Origin: an uncultured Dialister sp.
Lineage (GTDB): Bacteria > Bacillota > Negativicutes > Veillonellales > Dialisteraceae
DNA: 26,384 bases
NCBI RefSeq assembly: GCF_900538805.1
Contig: NZ_UPZP01000023.1
Location: 1-26,384, forward strand
Reading direction: 5' to 3'
Part shown: positions 21,088 through 26,384 of the stretch, piece by piece
How positions within the stretch are numbered: the stretch's first letter is position 1
Layout of the letters: each line of letters opens with the position of its first letter
The notes under the pieces: generated by a model
Told to the model about the DNA's origin: nothing
The model's input: only the letters and a program-made list of their open reading frames with translations
Databases searched by the model: none
Program-made: the position numbers and the translations under genes

Positions 21088-22509
21088 CTATTTGCCGGTG
21101 TCGAAGAGGGCTTTCTGCTGGGTGAATTCCAGCATGCCGTAAACACCGCCTTCTCTTCCGATGCCGCTTTCCTTGTAGCCGCCGAAGGGAGCTGCCGTGT
21201 CCCGGGGGCTGGCATTGATATATACATTGCCTGCCTCTATTCTGTGGGCCAGGGCAATGGCCTCATCCTTGGGACCGTATACGCCGGCATTGAGGCCGTA
21301 GCGCACGTCATTGGCAATGGAGACGGCGTCATCCTCATCTTTGTAGGTGATGACGCAGAGCACCGGCCCGAAGATTTCATCCTGGGCGATGGTCATATCA
21401 TTTTTCACGTCGGTGAAGATGGTGGGCTCAATGTAGTAGCCCTTCTCCGGAGATGCCGGAAGTCCTCCGATAAGGAGGCGGGCCCCTTCATCCATGCCCT
21501 TCTTAATGTATTCGGAAATCTTCCTGTACTGCGCAAGGGAGGACACAGGGCCAAGCTTTACGGTATGGTCCGTGGGATCGCCGACGGTGTACTCCTTGGC
21601 GATTTCTACGAGCTGTTTTTCAATGGTTTCCTTTTCGCCTTCCGGAACGAGAAGGCGGGAGAAGGCGGTGCAGGTCTGTCCGGAGTTCAGGAAGATGCTG
21701 TTGAAGCAGAGGTGGATGGGCTCCGTATAATCATGGTCTGCAGCAGGGAGAATGACATAGGGTGATTTGCCGCCCAGTTCCAGACTGATGTGTTTCACCG
21801 ATTCCAGGGCCTTTTTGCCTACGGTGACGCCGCCGGAGGTGGAGCCGGTGAAGGAAATCATATTTACCAGGGGATGGGAGGAAAGGGCATTGCCCACTTC
21901 GCCGCCTCTGCCGGTGACCAGGTTGAATACGCCCTTCGGGAAGCCTGCTTTTTCAAAGGCCTCTGCCAGGTAATAGGAAGAAAGGGGCGTATGCTGGCTT
22001 GGCTTTAAAATCACCGTGTTTCCCATGAGCAGGGCCGGCACGATTTTCTGGATGACCTGTCCCAGGGGATAATTCCAGGGGGTAATGCAGCCGATGACGC
22101 CCACCGGCTCCCGGTAGGTGGTGGAAAAGGCCATCTTTTCCACCAGCGGCACCGTGGGTGCCAGATCTATGTAGGAACGGGTGCGGACATACTGATATTC
22201 CACCTGGGACGATTTGGTGAACGCATAGGGAGAACCCAGTTCTTTGATGGTAATATCAATGAGATCGTCCTCCTGACTTTGGAAGATGGCAAGAAATTTT
22301 TCCATCAGGGAAATCCGGTGAGCCAGTGAAAGGGCGGACCACGCCGGCAGCGCCCGGTGGGCTGCTTTGGCTGCCCGGTCTACGTCCACTTCATTTCCGG
22401 CGGGCACACGGGCAAAAATTTCTCTGGTGGCAGGATTTTCCACTTCGATAAACCGGTTTGACGCGCCGCTGGTCCACTGGCCGTCGATGTAAAGCTTTTC
22501 AAAATCCAA
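21088..22509 (-). CDS. Aldehyde dehydrogenase family protein
   Basis: NAD(P)-dependent aldehyde oxidation in the cytoplasm; the aldehyde is unknown. The 473 residues are the usual ALDH length. Visible motifs: TPWNYPLGQ (substrate/cofactor region), ILKPSQHTPLS, FTGSTSGG (Rossmann turn), ELGGKSP with the general-base Glu, and NSGQTCTAFSR with the nucleophilic Cys; the end reads PFGGYKESGIGREGG. The start is TTG (22507-22509 on the complement), 8 bases from AAGGAGG, giving MDFEKLYIDGQW; the upstream in-frame stretch overlaps the leader and is rejected. The gene is divergent from the cobT-like operon. Its leader can form alternative structures including a terminator, suggesting attenuation. Confidence 0.93.
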   Translation of the reverse strand: MDFEKLYIDGQWTSGASNRFIEVENPATREIFARVPAGNEVDVDRAAKAAHRALPAWSALSLAHRISLMEKFLAIFQSQEDDLIDITIKELGSPYAFTKSSQVEYQYVRTRSYIDLAPTVPLVEKMAFSTTYREPVGVIGCITPWNYPLGQVIQKIVPALLMGNTVILKPSQHTPLSSYYLAEAFEKAGFPKGVFNLVTGRGGEVGNALSSHPLVNMISFTGSTSGGVTVGKKALESVKHISLELGGKSPYVILPAADHDYTEPIHLCFNSIFLNSGQTCTAFSRLLVPEGEKETIEKQLVEIAKEYTVGDPTDHTVKLGPVSSLAQYRKISEYIKKGMDEGARLLIGGLPASPEKGYYIEPTIFTDVKNDMTIAQDEIFGPVLCVITYKDEDDAVSIANDVRYGLNAGVYGPKDEAIALAHRIEAGNVYINASPRDTAAPFGGYKESGIGREGGVYGMLEFTQQKALFDTGK

Positions 22510-22604
22510 TGGTAAAACCTCCTTTTTGAAAAGAGAAAAAGGGAATCCCAGATTTCCTGTATTCCCTTCCTTGGCATAATGAAATTGGGAAGGCAGCCTT
22601 CCGC
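22510..22604 (-). promoter_or_regulatory. Attenuator-like leader of the aldehyde dehydrogenase gene
   Basis: On the minus strand the predicted leader starts GGAAGGC, then GCCTTCC, GGAAGGGAAT, ATTCCCTTTTT and finally AAAAAGGAGG. Segment 1 can pair with 2, 2 with 3, 3 with 4 (an 8-bp stem AAGGGAAT/ATTCCCTT followed by T5CTCTTTT, terminator-like), and 4 with 5 (CCTTTTT/AAAAAGG, covering the ribosome binding site). These pairings exclude one another in chain, the layout of an attenuator or riboswitch expression platform. No known ligand-binding motif is recognised. Confidence 0.5.
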
Positions 22605-22608
22605 CTTT

Positions 22609-22637
22609 ATTATAATGATTTTTCCGAAAACATACAA
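22609..22637 (-). promoter_or_regulatory. Promoter of the aldehyde dehydrogenase gene
   Basis: On the minus strand TTGTAT (22637-22632) and TATAAT (22614-22609) are 17 bp apart, predicting a leader of about 95 nt. Confidence 0.7.
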
Positions 22638-22673
22638 TGAGGGAGAGAAGATGCCGGAAAACCTTTGCATCCA

Positions 22674-22707
22674 TGGTATAATAAAAAAGAATCTAATTTT
22701 ATAGATT
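22674..22707 (+). promoter_or_regulatory. Promoter and operator-like dyad of the cobT-like operon
   Basis: An extended -10 TGGTATAAT lies at 22674-22682. Right at the predicted start of transcription is AATCTA-ATTTTA-TAGATT (22690-22707), a perfect 6-6-6 dyad that could bind a repressor. A further TATAAT at 22716-22721 is possible. There is no room or sequence for a cobalamin riboswitch. Confidence 0.5.
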
Positions 22708-22744
22708 AATAAAAATATAATGTAAATATAATCAGGAGGTATGA

Positions 22745-23797
22745 ATGGGTTTACTGGATGAGACACTGAACCAGATCCAGCCGCTGGATGAAGACGCCAT
22801 GGAAAAGGCAGCATCCCGGTGGAAGGACCTTTACCTGGGCATGGGGGACTTGGGGAAAATGGAAACCATGGTCACCCAGTTCGCCGGGATTACGGGAGAG
22901 GCCATGCCGGCCATTCCGAAATGCTGTACGGTCATTGCCTGCGCCGACCACGGCGTGTATGCGGAAGGGGTTTCCGCCTATCCCCAGTCCACCACTGTAG
23001 GAATGACCAGGGCCTATGTGGAAACGAAGGGGGCCGCTGCCAACGCCATGGCCTATTACGCCCGTTCCGACATGGTGGTGGTGGATATGGGCATTAACGC
23101 CGACATGAGCGGCGTACCGAACCTTTTGGACAGGAAAATCGCCTGGGGTACGAAAAATATTGCCGAAGGCCCTGCCATGACCCGCGATGAAGCTATCCGT
23201 TCCATTGAAACGGGCATAGAGATTGCAGAGGAAAAGGCAAAGGAAGGGTACAAGGCTTTTACCATCGGCGAAATGGGGATTTCCAATACCACCTCCTCCG
23301 CCTGCATTCTGGGTGCCTTCAACCACTGGAATGCCATCGAAGTCACCGGCAGGGGCACCAATATTTCCGATGAACGGCTCCGCCATAAGGTGGAGGTGGT
23401 GCAGAAGGCACTGGATGTGAACCATCCGGACCCCAATGACGGGCTGGATGTGCTTTCCAAGGTGGGAGGCTTTGAATACGGCTGCATGACCGGTGTCATT
23501 CTGGGAGCCGCTGCCAACCATGCTTTAACCATTATTGACGGGTTTAATACCACCGCCAGCGCTTTCATTGCCAAAGCGCTGTGTCCGGAAGTGGTTCATT
23601 ACCTCATGGCTTCCCATCTGTCCCTGGAGCAGGCCCACAAGAAATCCCTGGCTGCCCTGGGACTTACAGAATACATTGACCTGGACTTCCGGCTGGGAGA
23701 AGCCATCGGCGCCGGCATTCAGACAAGGATGCTGGACTACGCCCTTTCCGTATACAGGGAATGCGCCACAAAAGAAGAAGCGGAGGTAAAAGCATGA
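22745..23797 (+). CDS. CobT-family nicotinate-mononucleotide:base phosphoribosyltransferase (ArsA-like partner)
   Basis: CobT enzymes transfer ribose-phosphate from nicotinate mononucleotide to the lower-ligand base, activating it for the cobamide nucleotide loop. The 350 residues match CobT (about 350-360). The motifs are intact: ADHGV (67-71), FTIGEMGISNTTSSA (172-186), DGFNTTASAFIAKALCP (265-281), and the LGE motif near 317-319 with the general-base Glu319. ATG 22745 is spaced 5 bases from AGGAGG; an ATG at 22741 is out of frame and closes at once. A second CobT homologue follows with ATGA overlap, the arrangement known for ArsA/ArsB of Sporomusa ovata, which activate phenol and p-cresol. 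Ordinary dimethylbenzimidazole activity remains possible. Confidence 0.85.
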   Translation: MGLLDETLNQIQPLDEDAMEKAASRWKDLYLGMGDLGKMETMVTQFAGITGEAMPAIPKCCTVIACADHGVYAEGVSAYPQSTTVGMTRAYVETKGAAANAMAYYARSDMVVVDMGINADMSGVPNLLDRKIAWGTKNIAEGPAMTRDEAIRSIETGIEIAEEKAKEGYKAFTIGEMGISNTTSSACILGAFNHWNAIEVTGRGTNISDERLRHKVEVVQKALDVNHPDPNDGLDVLSKVGGFEYGCMTGVILGAAANHALTIIDGFNTTASAFIAKALCPEVVHYLMASHLSLEQAHKKSLAALGLTEYIDLDFRLGEAIGAGIQTRMLDYALSVYRECATKEEAEVKA

Positions 23798-24816
23798 GTT
23801 CCATTCCGAAATTAAATGAAGACGTCATGAAAGCCTGCCAGCTTTACGTGGACAATTTGATTAAACCGATTCATTCTTTGGGAAAACTGGAGGAAATGGC
23901 AGTCCGCATAGCCGGCATCACGGGCAGGGTGAAGCCATCCTATCTCAATAAAGCGCTGGTCATCTTCGGCGGTGATACGGCAGTGGACGGAGAAAATAAG
24001 ACGAAGGGCCAGCTCTCCCACGATGAGATGAAGCTGGTGTCCCAGGGATACGGGCCGGTGAATGTAATTGCCCGGCAGCTGGAGGCACCGGTGTACCTTA
24101 TTGATGCAGGCCTTGAAAAGGATACCACCGATATAGAAGGGGTGCTGACGAAGAAAATGATTCACGGCACCCACCACGGCAGGCCTGCCATGGACGATGA
24201 GGTGGTGGAAAATGCCATTTCCCTGGGCATGTCCGTGGCAAAGACCCTGGCATCCCAGGGAGTGGAAGCGGCAGGCATTGGAAATATAGGGGAACGGTCC
24301 CTTCTTTCCTCCCTGGCAGTGACGGCAGCTATCATGAAGGAAGACCTCATGAAAGTTTCCGCAGGCAGCAGCTTCCGCCTCTCTTTATCCGGCGTAGGGG
24401 ATTTTGGTAAAGACCCCGTAGGAAATCTGGCGGAAGTGGGCTCTGCGGAAATTGCAGCCCTCTTTGGTTTCGTGGTGGAAGCAGCCAGAAAGGGCATGAT
24501 TGTGGTCTTTGACAATGCGGTCACCGGAGCGGCGGTGCTTTCGGCGGTCACGGTATATCCGGAAATCAGGAATTTTGTGTTCCCTTCCGTTTATTATGAT
24601 GAACCCATTCATAAAATGCAGATGCAGAAACTTCAGATGAACGCCTTCCTTCATTATGATTTCACAGAAGCAGAGGGCTTTGGCTCCGCCCTGGGCCTTT
24701 CCCTTCTGGATGCGGCTATTGACATGCTGAACCAGATGAAGACCTTTGGCAGCGCCGACGTGGATGTGGCCATCGATGGTGCAGGAAGCGGGAGGCAGAG
24801 AAAGGAGATAAAATAA
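23794..24816 (+). CDS. Divergent CobT homologue, ArsB-like partner subunit
   Basis: The 340-residue product is CobT-like over its whole length: SLGKLEEMAVRIAGITG (28-44) mirrors DLGKMETMVTQFAGITG of the gene before it, and AEGFGSALGLSLLDAAIDML (293-312) is the C-terminal CobT motif with Glu294 at the general-base position. Other active-site motifs are degraded: the region equal to ADHGV reads GGDTAVDG, and GEMGISNTT is replaced by GNIGERSLLS (162-171). This pattern of one intact and one altered subunit fits a heterodimer such as ArsAB. ATG 23794 overlaps the preceding stop; the frame is open 33 bases further upstream but without a better start. It overlaps the LarC-like gene by one base (TAATG). 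Confidence 0.8.
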   Translation: MSSIPKLNEDVMKACQLYVDNLIKPIHSLGKLEEMAVRIAGITGRVKPSYLNKALVIFGGDTAVDGENKTKGQLSHDEMKLVSQGYGPVNVIARQLEAPVYLIDAGLEKDTTDIEGVLTKKMIHGTHHGRPAMDDEVVENAISLGMSVAKTLASQGVEAAGIGNIGERSLLSSLAVTAAIMKEDLMKVSAGSSFRLSLSGVGDFGKDPVGNLAEVGSAEIAALFGFVVEAARKGMIVVFDNAVTGAAVLSAVTVYPEIRNFVFPSVYYDEPIHKMQMQKLQMNAFLHYDFTEAEGFGSALGLSLLDAAIDMLNQMKTFGSADVDVAIDGAGSGRQRKEIK

Positions 24817-25595
24817 TGAAAGCTCTTTTTATCAGATGCTACGGAAAACTGACGGCAGATATGATGATTGGCGGCCTCATTGACATGGGCGTGCCTACGG
24901 TGTATTTAAAGTCAAAGCTTAAGGACGCCGGCCTTCCGGATAATTTTATAGAAAAGCCGAATCCGAAAGCCCAAATTTCCGCCCATTATTTTCATATTCC
25001 CCCCAGTGGAAGTAAGCCGCTGCTCCTTAAGCAGGCGGACCTTTTCAAAATCTGGAAGGACATCTGCAGCAAAGGAGCGCCGGAGTGGGAAGGCACCGGC
25101 TGGAAGGTTTTCTCCGCCTTAACCGCCGGCGTGTCTGATGTCATCGATGAAATACCGGCGGATGTGGTGGACCTCCGCCGGGCAGGGGTGACAGAAGAAA
25201 ATCTGACCTCCCTCTACCTCTTCCTGGCGGCTCTGGACTACCTGGAAGTGGAAACCCTCTTTACCTGTCCCTTCACCATTTCCGAAGGGAAAACGGAAGC
25301 AGGAAAGGCGTCGGCCGCCATTTTAACCGACGCCATTTCCACGGTGGGAAAGGCCGTTTCCGCAGAAGAGGTACATCCCTTTGCAGCAGCCATGCTGGAA
25401 GGCCTTTCCGCCGCCTTCATGCCCATGGACGGCAGATTCCTGGCGGATCGCACAGCCTATGGCAGCTCCAGCGCTGAAAAGCCGACAGGAGACAATACCA
25501 TGGCCGAATACCTGGGCTACTTCACCGATAGGGGAGAGTCTGTCTTCAGCAGGCACATGAAGGTCTTCGGCATGGATGCGGGCCTGGATTTGTAA
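24816..25595 (+). CDS. Short LarC-like (DUF111) protein, N-terminal domain only
   Basis: The 259-residue product resembles the first half of LarC, the CTP-dependent nickel insertase for the nickel-pincer nucleotide of lactate racemase. FIRCYGKLTADMMIGGLIDMG (positions 5-25, partly quoted) parallels the LarC start FDCFAGISGDM-LGALLDLG; ISAHYFHI (54-61), the DYLEVETLFTCPF strand (141-153) and the final YGSSSAEKPTGDNTMAEYLG also align in order. The usual HFHEVG motif is not seen: VVDLRRAG stands in its place. LarC proteins are about 400 residues or split in two; no LarC2 part follows here. It is coupled to the CobT pair behind AAAGGAGATAAAATA. The link to cobamides is inference; LarC and CobT both act on nicotinate-nucleotide-derived molecules. 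Confidence 0.65.
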   Translation: MKALFIRCYGKLTADMMIGGLIDMGVPTVYLKSKLKDAGLPDNFIEKPNPKAQISAHYFHIPPSGSKPLLLKQADLFKIWKDICSKGAPEWEGTGWKVFSALTAGVSDVIDEIPADVVDLRRAGVTEENLTSLYLFLAALDYLEVETLFTCPFTISEGKTEAGKASAAILTDAISTVGKAVSAEEVHPFAAAMLEGLSAAFMPMDGRFLADRTAYGSSSAEKPTGDNTMAEYLGYFTDRGESVFSRHMKVFGMDAGLDL

Positions 25596-25596
25596 T

Positions 25597-25632
25597 AAAA
25601 AACACCGGCTTCTTTGGCCGGTATTTTTTATT
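25597..25632 (+). terminator. Intrinsic terminator of the cobT-like operon
   Basis: ACCGGC (25604-25609) pairs with GCCGGT (25617-25622); flanking A6 and T6 runs extend the stem with one mismatch. It starts 2 bases after the stop. Confidence 0.88.
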
Positions 25633-25655
25633 TTCAGAAATTTACAAAAAGGGGC

Positions 25656-25684
25656 TTGTCAAAAGTCGGAAAATGAGCTATAAT
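25656..25684 (+). promoter_or_regulatory. tRNA cluster promoter P1
   Basis: TTGTCA (25656-25661), a 17-bp spacer and a perfect TATAAT (25679-25684). A transcript from here would include an 8-bp stem AACAGGAA (25714-25721) / TTCCTGTT (25746-25753), whose right arm overlaps the -35 of P2. Confidence 0.8.
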
Positions 25685-25751
25685 CATTTTCGTCGCACGG
25701 CGGAAGTCCTCCAAACAGGAAATTAAATCTTAACTGATTCAAAACTTCCTG

Positions 25752-25780
25752 TTGACAGAAATATCACAATGTGATAAAGT
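25752..25780 (+). promoter_or_regulatory. tRNA cluster promoter P2
   Basis: Consensus TTGACA (25752-25757), a 17-bp spacer and TAAAGT (25775-25780). The spacer contains the palindrome listed at 25762-25776. Confidence 0.75.
25762..25776. promoter_or_regulatory. Operator-like palindrome inside P2
   Basis: TATCAC-AAT-GTGATA is a perfect 6-bp inverted repeat lying between the -35 and -10 of P2 and touching the -10. A protein bound here would block P2. The regulator is unknown; the palindrome could be chance. Confidence 0.4.
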
Positions 25781-25836
25781 ATAGGACGTGACGTTGAGTG
25801 CCAAATCACTGAAGAAAATAAAATTTCAAAAGTGAC

Positions 25837-25865
25837 TTGACAAGCGACGCGAGCAATGGTAAAAT
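25837..25865 (+). promoter_or_regulatory. tRNA cluster promoter P3
   Basis: Consensus TTGACA (25837-25842), a 17-bp spacer and TAAAAT (25860-25865), about 20 bases before the first tRNA. It is the third tandem near-consensus promoter, as in highly expressed stable-RNA operons. Confidence 0.85.
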
Positions 25866-25885
25866 AACGTCGTTGCTTAACAAAT

Positions 25886-25960
25886 GCGGAAGTAGCTCAG
25901 TGGTAGAGCACAACCTTGCCAAGGTTGGGGTCGCGGGTTCGAGTCCCGTTTTCCGCTCCA
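25886..25960 (+). tRNA. tRNA-Gly (GCC)
   Basis: A 75-nt cloverleaf with encoded CCA. The acceptor stem is GCGGAAG with its 3' partner ending TTCCGC. Anticodon stem CAACC/GGTTG encloses TTGCCAA, anticodon GCC. Confidence 0.95.
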
Positions 25961-25994
25961 TTGTTAGTAACATCCGAGAGGATGTACTATAGAT

Positions 25995-26070
25995 TCCTGA
26001 ATAGCTCAGCCGGTAGAGCGCGTGACTGTTAATCACGATGTCGCAGGTTCGAACCCTGCTTCAGGAGCCA
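25995..26070 (+). tRNA. tRNA-Asn (GTT)
   Basis: A 76-nt cloverleaf with encoded CCA. Acceptor stem TCCTGAA/TTCAGGA; anticodon stem CGTGA/TCACG encloses CTGTTAA, anticodon GTT. The 34-base spacer before it contains a short inverted repeat (CATCC-GAGA-GGATG). Confidence 0.95.
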
Positions 26071-26071
26071 T

Positions 26072-26146
26072 AGGGGTATCGCCAAGCGGTAAGGCAACGG
26101 ACTCTGACTCCGTCATGCGTAGGTTCGAATCCTACTACCCCTGCCA
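26072..26146 (+). tRNA. tRNA-Gln (CTG)
   Basis: A 75-nt cloverleaf with encoded CCA. Acceptor stem AGGGGTA/TACCCCT with discriminator G; anticodon stem ACGGA/TCCGT encloses CTCTGAC, anticodon CTG. This is the rarer glutamine isoacceptor; a TTG species is presumably elsewhere. Confidence 0.93.
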
Positions 26147-26148
26147 AT

Positions 26149-26224
26149 GATCCATTAGCTCAGTCGGTAGAGCACTTGACTTTTAATCAAGGTGTCCCGC
26201 GTTCGAGTCGCGGATGGATCACCA
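26149..26224 (+). tRNA. tRNA-Lys (TTT)
   Basis: A 76-nt cloverleaf with encoded CCA. Acceptor stem GATCCAT/ATGGATC; anticodon stem CTTGA/TCAAG encloses CTTTTAA, anticodon TTT. Confidence 0.95.
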
Positions 26225-26229
26225 TATGT

Positions 26230-26304
26230 GGCCTGTTCGTCAAGTGGTTAAGACACCGCCCTTTCACGGCGGGTTCGCGAGTTCGAATCTCGCACAGGTC
26301 ACCA
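26230..26304 (+). tRNA. tRNA-Glu (TTC)
   Basis: A 75-nt cloverleaf with encoded CCA. Acceptor stem GGCCTGT/ACAGGTC with one G-T pair; anticodon stem CCGCC/GGCGG encloses CTTTCAC, anticodon TTC. Confidence 0.95.
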
Positions 26305-26308
26305 ATGT

Positions 26309-26384
26309 GGGCGATTAGCTCAGCTGGGAGAGCGTCTGCCTTACAAGCAGAATGTCAGCAGTTCGATCCTGTTATCGCCCACCA
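26309..26384 (+). tRNA. tRNA-Val (TAC)
   Basis: A 76-nt cloverleaf with encoded CCA that ends exactly at the last base of the window. Acceptor stem GGGCGAT/ATCGCCC; anticodon stem TCTGC/GCAGA encloses CTTACAA, anticodon TAC. The cluster probably continues downstream. Confidence 0.95.

Noticed and set aside
22510..22674. N-terminal extension of the aldehyde dehydrogenase by 55 residues
   Set aside because: It would start upstream of the predicted promoter; the TTG at 22509 has an ideal ribosome binding site and gives the normal family length.
22640..22744. Cobalamin riboswitch before the cobT-like operon
   Set aside because: The leader is under 60 nt from the best promoter and lacks the B12-box; far too short for that riboswitch.

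Overview
The window reads as chromosome of a diderm (outer-membrane) Firmicute of the class Negativicutes, probably a Veillonellaceae member such as Dialister. The taxonomic guess is inference. It rests on a complete Kdo/Lpt lipopolysaccharide block next to Firmicutes-type features: strong AGGAGG ribosome binding sites, a CIRCE-controlled groESL, a YlbF-family gene and sigma-A promoters. Nearly all genes lie on the plus strand; only a DUF2939-like gene and an aldehyde dehydrogenase are on the minus strand.

Layout. 1-185: end of a 159-bp MITE-like element and a cluster of tight GC-rich hairpins. 267-6036: tightly coupled LPS operon kdsD-kdsC-lpxL-lptC-lptA-lptB-lptF, covering Kdo precursor synthesis, lipid A acylation and the LPS bridge and transporter. 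6089-8557: a DUF3084-yqgF operon bracketed by two arrays of the same 59-bp hairpin-bearing repeat, five full units each. 8569-8801: tRNA-Pro and tRNA-Arg. 8886-10293: rpoD. 10416-10894: rplS. 10896-13244: small exported protein, trmL, ylbF and murB. 13282-15371: groES-groEL behind a perfect CIRCE. 15469-18758: a DUF488 protein, a LysR regulator, an iron-sulfur flavoprotein-type reductase and an exported alpha/beta hydrolase. 18771-20040: an RlmI-type 23S rRNA methyltransferase. 20041-21017: two inverted 159-bp MITE copies with 4-bp target duplications, flanking the DUF2939-like gene. 21088-22637: aldehyde dehydrogenase with an attenuator-like leader. 22674-25630: two tandem CobT homologues and a short LarC-like protein. 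25656-26384: three near-consensus promoters and six tRNAs (Gly, Asn, Gln, Lys, Glu, Val).

Most unusual parts. (1) The cobT1-cobT2-larC-like operon resembles the ArsA/ArsB heterodimer that activates phenolic lower ligands for cobamides in Sporomusa; the second CobT has lost key motifs, and a LarC N-domain-like protein is translationally coupled to it. (2) Mutually exclusive leader structures precede the aldehyde dehydrogenase. (3) Twin 59-bp repeat arrays surround DUF3084-yqgF. (4) The MITE has compensatory stem changes between copies. (5) A long hairpin could hide the ribosome binding site of the flavoprotein gene, which also has a LysR-type site at about -67. (6) MurB carries substitutions at both expected catalytic positions. 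All assignments come from reading the sequence; no database search was run.
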